The notes beneath the pieces were generated by a model. That model had not been told where the DNA came from. It saw only the letters and a program-made list of their open reading frames with translations, and ran no database searches. Both the position numbers and the translations under genes were made by a program. 64,000 bases of DNA, taken from the NCBI GenBank assembly GCA_049670505.1, contig JBATTK010000032.1, positions 1 to 64,000 on the forward strand, read 5' to 3'. Within the stretch, counting starts at the first letter, position 1; each line of letters begins with the position of its first letter. Below are positions 25,816 to 35,335 of the stretch, piece after piece. The DNA comes from JBATTK01 sp049670505 (GTDB lineage: Bacteria; Bacteroidota; Bacteroidia; Flavobacteriales; Flavobacteriaceae).

Positions 25816-28773
25816 TTAAAAAGTTACGTTCAGTCCTGCGATATATGTCTTTACTTGAGGGTAGGTACCGTAGTCAATATTTGTGGACAACACATTTCCC
25901 TGATCCCTACTAACTTCTGGATCATATCCGGTATAGTCCGTCCATGTATACAGATTTCTACCCTGTACATAGATTTTCAGATTTGTCATTTTCAGTTTCT
26001 CTATAATGCTTTTGGGAAAGGTATAGGCCAAGGTCAATTCCCTTAGCTTAATAAAGGAACCGTCCTCTACCCATCTGGAGGAAGCCCTTCCGTTACCACT
26101 GGGGTCTCCAAAAACCGCTCTGGGTATTGTTGTGTTCGTATTATTAGGCGTCCATCTGTCCAAAACCGTTATACTTTGGTTTTTAAAAGTAGCTTGGTTC
26201 TCTAACTCAAATCTGGAGGCATTGTAAATGTCCTGTCCTTCCACGCCTTGAAAAAAAGCGGTCAACTGTAGTCCTTTATATCCGATATTGGTAGTTGCGC
26301 CCCAAGAAAAATCGGGGAGTGCATTTCCTATAATGGTCCTATCATTCTCATCATCAATAATCCCATCATTGTTCAAATCCCTAAAAATGACATCTCCCGT
26401 TGCGGGATCTATTCCTTCCGATACAAAACCAAAGAAATTCCCAATGGGCTGGTTTTCCTCTATCCTAGTAACATCTCCCTGATCATTGACGCCACCTCCG
26501 GTAATAATTTGGCCGTTGATATCGGTAACTTCATTTTCGTTTTTGGTATAATTGGCATTGATGTCCCATGAGAAATCGTCCGTTGATAATAGGATTGCAT
26601 TTACGCCTATTTCTATACCTTTATTGGTAAGCGAACCAATATTTTGTGTGGCCTCCCTAAATCCGGTCGAGGCGGGAAGTGGATTAGGTATCAGCAAGTC
26701 AAACGTATTCTTTTGATAGGCATCTATATTGATGGTTACTTTATTATCTATAAGGCCAATATCCAACCCTAAGTTGTGTTGCTCCGTTGATTCCCACTTT
26801 AGATTTCTGTTTTCCACCTGACTTGGAAAAACGCCCGGCACCACTTCCCCGTTAAAAAAATAATTGGCGTTGAGCCCATACAGCCCCTGCCATTCGTAGT
26901 CCCCTATTTCCTGATTTCCGGTAACCCCATAACTATATCTTAGTTTCAAGGTATTCAACCATGAAGTGTTTTTTAGGAAATCTTCTTCCGATACTACCCA
27001 AGCCGTTGAAACGGATGGAAATATTGCAAACTTGTTATCGGGACCAAAACGGGAGGAACCGTCCCTACGTACCGTGGAGGAAAAAAAGTACCTGTCTAGA
27101 AAACTAATATTCGTCCTCAGAAAGAAAGAGTTGTTGGACCATTCCGATATGATTTCGTCCGTATCCAATATTTCGGAGGCCGCATCCACATTGGTTATGG
27201 AACCGTTTGGAAATCCTACCCCTAGAATCCTGGTATTCTCAAATTTGGACTGCTGTGCCGCGGTACCAAAAAGAAAATCCATAGCTACATCCTTGATTGG
27301 TTCAAATTTATAATTCAAGGTGTTTTCCCATAGCCAAACGGTTTGGAGATTTGTAGAAGTTTCTGCCAAGCCTTCATTGGCCCTTCCATTGGATGTGCTG
27401 AACGGATCCGCAAACCTGTTGAACTTGGACTCGGTATAATCCACCCCAAAAGAACTTCTAAAAACAAGGCCGAAGGGAAAGGTATACTCCCCATACACAT
27501 TGGCAATTACCTTTGAGGTATTAAATTCCCTGTTTTCACCTTGTATCAGGGCAATGGGATTATCAAACCCTCCCTGGAACGGATTTGCGGCAAAACTACC
27601 GTCTTCGTTCCGTATGGGTATGATCGGTGGTGTCTGTAATGCGGAAAGAACCACACCCCCTTGGTTTACCCGGTTATTATCGTTAATAACATTGAACTCG
27701 GTTCTTGATAACGCTATGCTATTCCCTACCTTAAGATTGCTATATAGGTCGCTATCCTGATTAAACCGTACAGAATATCGTTTAAACCCGGTGGTCTCTA
27801 TGGTACCTTGCTCATCCTGTAGTCCGGCGGACAAATAGTAACTTCCTTTTTCCGAACCCCCGGTAAATGAAAGTTGATAATTCTGTAAAGTAGCGGGGGC
27901 ATACAACTCTCTTTGCCAATCTGTATTGAACTGTGAATTAAAGGGATCCGCTATTGGGGGTTCACCTGCATTTATCCTAGCCGTGTTCAGATAGTCTATA
28001 TATTGTTGCGAGTTTAGGACTTTTAAGGTATTGATTACCCTATCTTCCCCAATAAAAGTGGAGAAATTAATGGCCGATTTCCCTTTTGTCCCGCGCTTTG
28101 TGGTAATGAGAACTACCCCGTTGGCCGCTCTTGCCCCGTAGATCGAGGATGCCGCGGCATCCTTTAGAATAGAGATAGATTCCACATCATTGGGATTAAG
28201 GGCCTCTGTATTTGTTACCTGCACCCCATCTATAATGTACAAGGGCTCTACCGATGCCGAAAGGGAATTAGCCCCACGAATCCTGATCGAAGGACTTGCA
28301 CCTGGACTACCAGAAGCTTCTATTACCTGAACACCGGCCAACTTACCGTTCAAGGATTGCCCAACATCGGAAAAGGGTTTGTCCTCGATCACATCGGCAC
28401 TCTTTAAAACCGTAACGGCGGAAGTCAAGGCCCTCTTTGTACTGGTACCATAGCCTATGACCACAACTTCGGCCAACGCTTCAGTATCTTCTTCCAATAC
28501 AATTTGAAACTCGGTTTCCGACCCAACCGGGATTTCTAAGGTTCGATACCCTATATAGGAAACCATTAAAACGGCATCGGGAGGGACGTTAATGGTAAAA
28601 TTTCCATCAAAATCCGTGGTTGTGCCATCGGTGGAATTTTTGATCAATACACTTGCACCGGGTAAAGGTACACCTGAAGTATCAGAAACGGTACCTGATA
28701 CGGATTTTGTCTGCGCAAACGAAAAGAACGTACTACATAAAAAACAGACCCATAGATAATTTTTTAATTTCAT
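25816..28773 (-). CDS. SusC/RagA-family TonB-dependent glycan importer (GH30 locus)
   Basis: A 985-residue SusC-type TonB-dependent transporter. Signal MKLKNYLWVCFLCSTFFSFAQ; carboxypeptidase-like domain at about 25-105 (VSGTVSDTSGVPLPGASVLIKN); EVVVIGYGTS motif; plug with GSPGASPSIRIRGANSLSAS, YIIDGVQV and YGARAANGVVLITTKRG; then the barrel, ending TYIAGLNVTF. It is the first gene of a minus-strand unit (SusC, SusD, GH30, SusE-like, GH30, GH30) and imports the oligosaccharides released by the GH30 enzymes. The divergent regulator at 29111 is the likely activator. Confidence 0.96.
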   Translation of the reverse strand: MKLKNYLWVCFLCSTFFSFAQTKSVSGTVSDTSGVPLPGASVLIKNSTDGTTTDFDGNFTINVPPDAVLMVSYIGYRTLEIPVGSETEFQIVLEEDTEALAEVVVIGYGTSTKRALTSAVTVLKSADVIEDKPFSDVGQSLNGKLAGVQVIEASGSPGASPSIRIRGANSLSASVEPLYIIDGVQVTNTEALNPNDVESISILKDAAASSIYGARAANGVVLITTKRGTKGKSAINFSTFIGEDRVINTLKVLNSQQYIDYLNTARINAGEPPIADPFNSQFNTDWQRELYAPATLQNYQLSFTGGSEKGSYYLSAGLQDEQGTIETTGFKRYSVRFNQDSDLYSNLKVGNSIALSRTEFNVINDNNRVNQGGVVLSALQTPPIIPIRNEDGSFAANPFQGGFDNPIALIQGENREFNTSKVIANVYGEYTFPFGLVFRSSFGVDYTESKFNRFADPFSTSNGRANEGLAETSTNLQTVWLWENTLNYKFEPIKDVAMDFLFGTAAQQSKFENTRILGVGFPNGSITNVDAASEILDTDEIISEWSNNSFFLRTNISFLDRYFFSSTVRRDGSSRFGPDNKFAIFPSVSTAWVVSEEDFLKNTSWLNTLKLRYSYGVTGNQEIGDYEWQGLYGLNANYFFNGEVVPGVFPSQVENRNLKWESTEQHNLGLDIGLIDNKVTINIDAYQKNTFDLLIPNPLPASTGFREATQNIGSLTNKGIEIGVNAILLSTDDFSWDINANYTKNENEVTDINGQIITGGGVNDQGDVTRIEENQPIGNFFGFVSEGIDPATGDVIFRDLNNDGIIDDENDRTIIGNALPDFSWGATTNIGYKGLQLTAFFQGVEGQDIYNASRFELENQATFKNQSITVLDRWTPNNTNTTIPRAVFGDPSGNGRASSRWVEDGSFIKLRELTLAYTFPKSIIEKLKMTNLKIYVQGRNLYTWTDYTGYDPEVSRDQGNVLSTNIDYGTYPQVKTYIAGLNVTF

Positions 28774-29110
28774 CGGTAGAATTAGTTAGAGTTGAGTTAT
28801 TTTGAGTAAAGTAATTTCCAAGAAATAACCTGGACATTAAGGAACATCCGAATTGTTATTACATGGGTATGATCCAATGTCAGTGAAAATTAATTTTTCG
28901 TATTTATTCAAGTAATAAAATTAGGATATGATAAAATAAACAGCTATTTTATTCATACTCTTTAATTACGTCAATTGGAGCCCTTACTACGCCAAGCTTA
29001 CGTTATTTATAGTAACTTATTGATTTATAGTTTTTAGGGTTTAAAAAAAAATGCATCTTTGTAAGTGTTTCTAAATCGTTAACCAAAGGGACATTCAGAA
29101 TCTTTTGAAT
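28774..29110. promoter_or_regulatory. Divergent intergenic region of the GH30 locus
   Basis: AT-rich 337-bp region between the divergent susC-like gene and the regulator gene, so it must hold both promoters. A near-consensus -7 box (CATCTTTG against TAnnTTTG) lies about 50 bp before the regulator start. No convincing -33 partner or palindrome was found. Confidence 0.4.
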
Positions 29111-31987
29111 ATGCATCGTTTAGCTACCATACTGTTTCAGTTGTTATGCCTTGCCCCTTTTTTGTTCTTTGCACAGAACCCCTACGATCTTTTGGAGATA
29201 ACATCCGACTTACCCAAAATAACCCATTTTACCAAATCCGATTTTAATGCGGACTCCCAGTTTTGGTCCGTATGCAAAGACAGTAGCGGAATTTATTACT
29301 TTGGCAATAATGATGGGGCACTGGTATTTGATGGTGAACATTGGGACAAGATACTATTGCCCAATAATTCTTCCGTAAGAAGCTTAACCTATTCCTCCTC
29401 TGGCAAAGTATATGCAGGCGGTTACAATGAGTTGGGAATAATTGAAAAGAATTCCGATGGAAGTTATGGTTATAGGCCCCTAATTGATGAATTGGGACTG
29501 GATAATAGAAATCTAGAGAATCTATGGCAGGTACATGAGTTGGGACAAATGATCATCTACAGGGCCTTTAACGGCTTGGTCGTTATCAATAACACAACGG
29601 CGACCTACATTCCTGCTTCGGATTCCTTTATTGGGGCGGGTATTATCAACGATATCTACTATGTGCAGGACGGAAGCTCCGGAATCATGGCATTTGACCC
29701 TACCAACATGCAACTTTCCCACATATTTGACGGTAGTAGCTACAACAATGAAGAAATTATTTCTTTTATCCCTGCAGAGGCTGAGGATACTATGATTCTT
29801 ATTTCTAAATCTGGAAACCTTTACAAAGGGAATGTTTTTACAAAAAAGGTGGAGCTGTGGGTCAGTGTTTTTTCCAAAGGTCAAAAGGACAATCTAATAA
29901 GTGCTATAAAAAAAGGGGATACTTATTTATTGGGTACGCTTAGTTCAAAAATAATTTCCCTTTCCGATCATGGAAAAAAAATTAAAACCCCTCCTGCATT
30001 CAACAATGTGCAGGATGCAACTGTACTGAACCTTTTTGAGGATCAAGACAATCTGTGGGTTTTATTGAACAATGGGCTGGATTATATTGAGTATAACCCA
30101 ACGGTAAGCCAACTGTTTGACGGGGCATCTATTTATGATGTGCTAATAAAGAACAGCAGACTATATCTTGCCACGAATAAAGGATTTTATCAAGCAGATC
30201 TAAAACCGAATGGGAGAGACATACAAAATGGTTTGGAATTTATTAAAATAAATGCACCACAGGGACAGGCATGGTCCTTGTTCGCCAGTGATGATTCCAT
30301 TCTTGGAGGTCACAATAACGGGCTGTTTCTTATAAACGACCTAGATACCGAAAAAATAGGAAAAGCAGAGGGTTTTTGGAAAATAATCGGGATTCCTACC
30401 AAAAAGGATAAGTTTTTGGCATGTAACTATAACGGTCTGTTCTTGGTCGAAAAAAAAGGGGATAGCTTTAATATTTTGCATAAAATCAGAGGGTTTGAAG
30501 AATCTACGCGGGACATCCTTCCGGCAGGGCAGAAAAACACGTATTGGGTCTGTCACGGATATAAGGGGGTCTATAGGATAAAAATCAATGATGACTACAG
30601 CCGTGTTTATGCCATTGACCACTATACGGATCAGAACGGATTTACCTCCCCGTTCAATATAAATGCCTATCATTACAATTCACAAATAGTGTTTACGACA
30701 AATTCCGGAGTATACAAGTTTAATGGGAAGAATAACACATTTGTGCCGTTCGGGCCTTTGAACAAAGTATTGGATACCACGATAAATACGAGGAAAATAA
30801 TACAAAATAACGACACAACGTGGGTAGTGCAGGATGATGAAATAGCCTATTTTAGAACGTCCACCGCAAAGACAGCAATTGAAAAGGATATTTTTCTAAA
30901 TGTAAAGGGAGACCTCAACCGTGGGATGGAAAGTATACTGCCTTTAAAAAACAACAAGGTGCTCATTGGGGCCAAGACCGGTTTGTATATGTACAACCTC
31001 AACCAACCTTCCAAGATAGAGGCACCTACACTTATCACCAAAATTGTCCGAATTGAAAACAGGGAAAAAAAGACGCTGCCCGTGCGCCCCTTGAACGAAA
31101 AAATAGAACTTCCCACAAAGACGGATATTCTTCGGTTTGAATATGCCTCCCCAAAATTAAGTATAGCAAGCAATAAACAGTACAGCTACGTTCTAGAAGA
31201 AATAGATCAAAACTGGTCTCCATGGGAAAACATTTCTTACAAGGAATATACCCATTTAAGACCTGGGAACTATACTTTTAAGGTCAGAAGTAGAAACCTC
31301 AATGGCGATATAGGAAAAGAAACGGCCTACGTATTTACCATTGTTCCCCAATGGTACCAGACCAACTTGGCGCGCTTTTTTTATATCTGTCTGGTTCTCT
31401 CTTTAATAGGATTGGGCTATAAAGTTGTTAAACGCAAGATTTCATATGAAAACAGAAAAGCCCAAATTGCAGCGAATAAATCGAGGAAACTTCTTGAACT
31501 GGAAATAGAACAGCTAAAGCTTACCCAGGATAAAATAATCTTAGAGGAAGATGTGATCCTTAAAAGCAAGGAACTGGCCAATTATACCATGCAATTGGTC
31601 AATAAAAAACATATTTTCCATGAAATCCAAGAAGATTTAAAGGATCTAAAGAGCTTGGTCAAAAGTAGGAGTCCAAAGCAAAAGCTACTGGATATATTTA
31701 GAAAGTTGCATCAACATAAAATTGGGGAAGAATATATGGAAGTTTTTGATATAAACTTTGAGCGGATCCACCATAATTTTTTTGAAAAACTTACGGAAAT
31801 CAATCCAAAACTTACCAAAAGGGAGTTAAGACTTTGCGCTTTTATAAAAATGGATCTTGCCAATAAAGAAATATCCCCATTGTTGAATATCTCCGTACGC
31901 GGTGTAGAAACCGCAAGATATAGAGTTAGAAAGAAGCTAGGGATCGAGCATGAATCAAATTTCCATGAATTTTTAATTGCTATATAA
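29111..31987 (+). CDS. Membrane-spanning one-component regulator (propeller, Y_Y_Y, LuxR HTH)
   Basis: A 958-residue transcriptional regulator of the triple-tyrosine class. From ATG 29111 (a TTG lies two codons earlier): signal peptide (MHRLATILFQLLCLAPFLFFAQ); periplasmic beta-propeller, about residues 25-680; Y_Y_Y domain, about 685-750 (HLRPGNYTFKVRSRNLNGD); one transmembrane helix, about 752-772; coiled coil, about 780-850; LuxR-type HTH at the C-terminus, about 895-955 (KLTKRELRLCAFIKMDLANKEISPLLNISVRGVETARYRVRKKLG). There is no histidine kinase domain, so it should bind a glycan in the periplasm and act directly on DNA from the membrane, like SusR. Position and divergence from susC make it the likely activator of the GH30 locus. 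Confidence 0.9.
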   Translation: MHRLATILFQLLCLAPFLFFAQNPYDLLEITSDLPKITHFTKSDFNADSQFWSVCKDSSGIYYFGNNDGALVFDGEHWDKILLPNNSSVRSLTYSSSGKVYAGGYNELGIIEKNSDGSYGYRPLIDELGLDNRNLENLWQVHELGQMIIYRAFNGLVVINNTTATYIPASDSFIGAGIINDIYYVQDGSSGIMAFDPTNMQLSHIFDGSSYNNEEIISFIPAEAEDTMILISKSGNLYKGNVFTKKVELWVSVFSKGQKDNLISAIKKGDTYLLGTLSSKIISLSDHGKKIKTPPAFNNVQDATVLNLFEDQDNLWVLLNNGLDYIEYNPTVSQLFDGASIYDVLIKNSRLYLATNKGFYQADLKPNGRDIQNGLEFIKINAPQGQAWSLFASDDSILGGHNNGLFLINDLDTEKIGKAEGFWKIIGIPTKKDKFLACNYNGLFLVEKKGDSFNILHKIRGFEESTRDILPAGQKNTYWVCHGYKGVYRIKINDDYSRVYAIDHYTDQNGFTSPFNINAYHYNSQIVFTTNSGVYKFNGKNNTFVPFGPLNKVLDTTINTRKIIQNNDTTWVVQDDEIAYFRTSTAKTAIEKDIFLNVKGDLNRGMESILPLKNNKVLIGAKTGLYMYNLNQPSKIEAPTLITKIVRIENREKKTLPVRPLNEKIELPTKTDILRFEYASPKLSIASNKQYSYVLEEIDQNWSPWENISYKEYTHLRPGNYTFKVRSRNLNGDIGKETAYVFTIVPQWYQTNLARFFYICLVLSLIGLGYKVVKRKISYENRKAQIAANKSRKLLELEIEQLKLTQDKIILEEDVILKSKELANYTMQLVNKKHIFHEIQEDLKDLKSLVKSRSPKQKLLDIFRKLHQHKIGEEYMEVFDINFERIHHNFFEKLTEINPKLTKRELRLCAFIKMDLANKEISPLLNISVRGVETARYRVRKKLGIEHESNFHEFLIAI

Positions 31988-32113
31988 CATAATAACGACT
32001 TTGAAAATATGAGGAATATGTATTATCCGCTATTCGATATGGGAAAATACGTTTCGTTCGTTCAAGGATTGAAGAAGTTGGGAGTTATGCTTTAAGCGAA
32101 GTTTAAATAAACG

Positions 32114-32650
32114 ATGAAAAAAGAAAAGATATACTACCAAAGGGATGATAAAGAGCTAAAATCAAAGAATACCGAAGCTAAAAAATTAACGCATGAATTT
32201 AATACGCTTGGTCCTGGGGATATCGAGGATAAAAATAGGGTCATTCGAAAATTATTCGGCAAGATTGGAACGAATTTTACTATAGAACATAATTTTCAAT
32301 GCGATTTAGGGTCCAATATAGCGATTGGTGATAACTTTTATGCTGGATATAATTGTGTGATCCTTGATATTGCAAAGGTAAAGATCGGTAATGATTGTAT
32401 GATGGCCCCCAATGTTAGCGTTTATACCGCAGGGCATGCATTGGAACCTGAAAACAGAAATAAACAAGGTTATGCAATACCGGTTCATATTGGAAACAAT
32501 GTTTGGATCGGCGGGGGCTCCGTAATATTACCCGGAGTGGTAGTTGGCGATAATTCAGTAATCGCGGCCGGATCCGTTGTGACAAAAGATGTTGAACCTA
32601 ATACCGTTGTTGCAGGAAATCCGGCGAAATTCTTAAAGCATATAGACTAA
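32114..32650 (+). CDS. Sugar O-acetyltransferase (maltose/galactoside acetyltransferase type)
   Basis: A 178-residue left-handed beta-helix acetyltransferase of the MAT/GAT group, which acetylates sugars with acetyl-CoA in the cytoplasm. Features are the N-terminal helical domain (DKELKSKNTEAKKLTHEFN), hexapeptide repeats (IEHNFQCDLGSNIAIGDNFYAGYNCVILD, VHIGNNVWIGGGSVILPGVVVGDNSVIAAGSVVTKDV) and the catalytic His in VYTAGHALEPENR. Length is near the family norm. It stands alone, 126 bp after the regulator. Detoxification of excess sugars from the GH30 locus is possible but unproven. Confidence 0.92.
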   Translation: MKKEKIYYQRDDKELKSKNTEAKKLTHEFNTLGPGDIEDKNRVIRKLFGKIGTNFTIEHNFQCDLGSNIAIGDNFYAGYNCVILDIAKVKIGNDCMMAPNVSVYTAGHALEPENRNKQGYAIPVHIGNNVWIGGGSVILPGVVVGDNSVIAAGSVVTKDVEPNTVVAGNPAKFLKHID

Positions 32651-32861
32651 AAATTCTTCCGGGAATAAGGCAAAGTATAGTTCAAGGGAACGAAATGCAT
32701 ATGTCCTAAATTTGACCTTCGACCAAAAAGGAAAAATTAATAGTGAGTGCAGTTGTGTTGCCTTAATATAATTTTCGGTAAAGTTCAAAAAAACCACTCC
32801 ATTCGAATCATCACGATATGCACCGGCACGTTTCAAGTGCAACCCAAGATTTCCACCCCGT

Positions 32862-34391
32862 TTAATTTTCAAGGTCATTCTCATCAATCCATCTTTGGGC
32901 CTCCCCGGTATACCACCACGGTGAGAAATTTTTAGCCTCCACAATTTTTCTGTAGTATGCTAAAGCCCTATCCTTTTCCTCTTTTATCAGAAAAAAGTTT
33001 GCCATATAATAATTTGCATAGGGATTATTTTCACCTAGCTCCAACAATGTTTCTCCTAGTGCTATAAATTGATTATCAAAATCCACAAACTCTTCTTTGT
33101 CCCGCATTGAATCCATTGTCTTGAGCATAAACAAATTACGCATAAGAATCAAATCCCCATAGTTCTCGTAGTCCGTAAACTGGTTAAACACTTGATTTAA
33201 GATTTGCTTACTTAGTTCGCCTTCTTGTTCGCTATACCGGTAGATGAAAGTTGCGGCCAAGGACTGGGCCAGCAATTTCTTACGGTAAAACTCCAGATTG
33301 TCCTCATTAAGCCTATCTTCCAACTTCATAAGTGAAGCCTGATCTTCAAAAAGAGGCTCTTTTTCTAAGTCGAAGACAAAATTCTTTAAAAAACTAAGCG
33401 CAAATAACGAAGAACTTACATCACCATCTATTAATCTGGCCGGATCACTCATAAGGTTATTATTGGCTGCAATAATGAATGTCAAGTCTCTGTTCGGTAC
33501 CTTTAGGAATAAACTTGAATAACAGTCGTATTGACCATATCCCCAAACCAGGTTTTCATTCATAAATTCCTGGGTAAAAACTCCAAGGCCATAAGGTAGA
33601 TCGGGGCCAAATGAACTGAACATTCTATTTTTAGAGGTCTCCGTGAGTAAGGAGTTATCATCCAACGCTGCACTGAGTTTTGACAAATCAAGAACTGTAG
33701 ATGAAATTCCGGCTGCTACGGAATATCCATAGTCGATAAATCCTGGATTTGGCTCCCGTTCCTTATAACCCCTTACCGGATCCGCTCCTACGAAATAAGG
33801 CTGTGCCACTTTTCTTTTTTCCAATGCTATTTGTAAGGAATCTTGTAACAAATACGTATGATCAAGCTCCAAAGGATTTATGATTCTTTCGTAGATGTTC
33901 GCTTTAAAATCTTTTCCAGTTGCTTTTTCCATAACATCTCCGAGCATCATAAAGCGGCTGTTGTTATAATAAAAATGTTGTCCTGGAATACCTTGAGAAG
34001 TATGTGATAGAATATGTCCTATTTTGATGGAGTCTCCTAAACTGGAGTCCGCCACATAACTTTTAATCGATTCATCCAATGCTATTTTTCCCTCCTCCAC
34101 CAGTTGTAGCATTACTATTGCCGAAAATATCTTGGTCAAGGATGCCATTGGAATGGTCGTAACAGAATCCATTGGGGTCTTCAGATCAATATCCGCTATC
34201 CCCATATAATCCTCATAAACAATTTGATCTCCTTTCTTGACCAAGACACTTAAACCTGGTATTTGAAAGTATTCTTTGAGTTCGGAAAGCTCTTCTGAAA
34301 ATTTTGCTACGGAAACAGCTTTTTCATCTTTAGGATCGGAGCAGCCAAAAACAAATAGTGAGGCGATAATGATAACAAGGAATCTGTACAT
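32862..34391 (-). CDS. Serine beta-lactamase-fold hydrolase lipoprotein with C-terminal helical region
   Basis: A 509-residue penicillin-binding/class C beta-lactamase-like hydrolase. Signal MYRFLVIIIASLFVFGC makes it a lipoprotein. The active-site Ser and Lys are in MASLTKIFS (S-x-x-K), with the Tyr motif in FYYNNSRF. The domain spans about residues 35-345 and ends with a FIIAANNNL strand. The remaining ~160 residues are helical and TPR-like (YYMANFFLIKEEKDRALAYYRKIVEA), seen in many Bacteroidota serine hydrolases. Such proteins act as esterases, D-amino-acid peptidases or remain unassigned. No functional link with neighbours is visible. Confidence 0.88.
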   Translation of the reverse strand: MYRFLVIIIASLFVFGCSDPKDEKAVSVAKFSEELSELKEYFQIPGLSVLVKKGDQIVYEDYMGIADIDLKTPMDSVTTIPMASLTKIFSAIVMLQLVEEGKIALDESIKSYVADSSLGDSIKIGHILSHTSQGIPGQHFYYNNSRFMMLGDVMEKATGKDFKANIYERIINPLELDHTYLLQDSLQIALEKRKVAQPYFVGADPVRGYKEREPNPGFIDYGYSVAAGISSTVLDLSKLSAALDDNSLLTETSKNRMFSSFGPDLPYGLGVFTQEFMNENLVWGYGQYDCYSSLFLKVPNRDLTFIIAANNNLMSDPARLIDGDVSSSLFALSFLKNFVFDLEKEPLFEDQASLMKLEDRLNEDNLEFYRKKLLAQSLAATFIYRYSEQEGELSKQILNQVFNQFTDYENYGDLILMRNLFMLKTMDSMRDKEEFVDFDNQFIALGETLLELGENNPYANYYMANFFLIKEEKDRALAYYRKIVEAKNFSPWWYTGEAQRWIDENDLEN

Positions 34392-35335
34392 AGGAAAACT
34401 TGAATTTTTGGTTAGTTTAAGAAAAAATGCTTTTCAGCATGCTATTAAATTACTTTAATAGAGTTCAACGAATTCCATTTGTTACAGTATTTTAACAAAT
34501 ATGTTGCGAGTAATAATAAATGATTGAACACATCAAAAGTTCAATGAAACCATAACAAGATTTTCTATACCCAGATGTAGCTTTCCTCTTTTTAGGGTAT
34601 CTCTAAATGAGAGGAGGTCAGGGGACAAATACATTTTTAAGGTGTCCAAAAGGCTTATTGATCGGACTTTATCTTTTCGAAGATTTTTAGCTTAGCGGTT
34701 CGGTCCAAACCGATGTTCCTTGGTCCGGATTTGGATGGACCCACCTCCTATATAACAGAAGACCTGGGCCATGCGTCAACTTAGAAATCACTTCTCAATG
34801 TTACCCCCCCCCACATCCTCGGTTGTCCTAATAAAAATACACCCGTTGCTCAAGTCCTGTATAATTCTTCCGTCAGATTTCTTCCTCAAACGGCCAGTTC
34901 ATGATTTTTATAGGACATGTCAACCCTAGCGTTATAGATGTTACAGGGCGATTGGCGTACCACATTGTCAAAATTAAAGAAATGCCTGCCCATATATTGA
35001 TGCTCACCGCGTATGAATGTCGAGAAGTCCTTGTTGAAATCCTTGGTGTATTGCAAGGCGGCAAAACTGACAAAGTGTTGTTATCCGTAATCTGTTTTTT
35101 TGCATAATGGGCCAACCGATATTCCTTTCTTTTACGGAGACTTCAATTTGTCCCGAACCAATTCCCTACCTTAGTTCATATATTTATGGCCTTTCTATTT
35201 CATAAAAAATTAGTTTTCAATTTTAATCGTTCATGGAAACCTTTAGAAAAAATCTTATGAATAAGGCTGAAAAAAAAATTCAGATTTCTGCAATAATTTA
35301 TATTCAAAGGGGTTAAAACAATATATGAATTAAGT
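34392..35335. other. Long non-coding stretch with decayed sequence
   Basis: A 944-bp stretch without an intact gene. It contains a run of nine C (34804-34812), unusual in this AT-rich DNA, and a broken plus-strand frame near 34901 that resembles part of a response-regulator receiver domain. It reads as degraded sequence. No inverted-repeat ends of an insertion sequence were found. Confidence 0.5.
34901..35107 (+). pseudogene. Possible fragment of a response-regulator receiver domain
   Basis: A 68-residue frame containing IVKIKEMPAHILMLTAYECREVLVEILGVLQGG. The order Met-Pro, then a strand reading ILMLTAY, then a helix and Gly-Gly, resembles the beta4-alpha4 part of a receiver domain. The phosphorylated Asp region and any output domain are missing, so this would be a remnant. 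The resemblance is short and could be chance. Confidence 0.2.

Noticed and set aside
32009..32095. 28-codon plus-strand frame before the acetyltransferase (possible leader peptide).
   Set aside because: No run of regulatory codons, no hairpin and no recognisable similarity.
34873..35115. 80-codon minus-strand frame.
   Set aside because: Cys/Thr/Ser-rich composition without a domain, opposite the receiver-like fragment; reads as a shadow.
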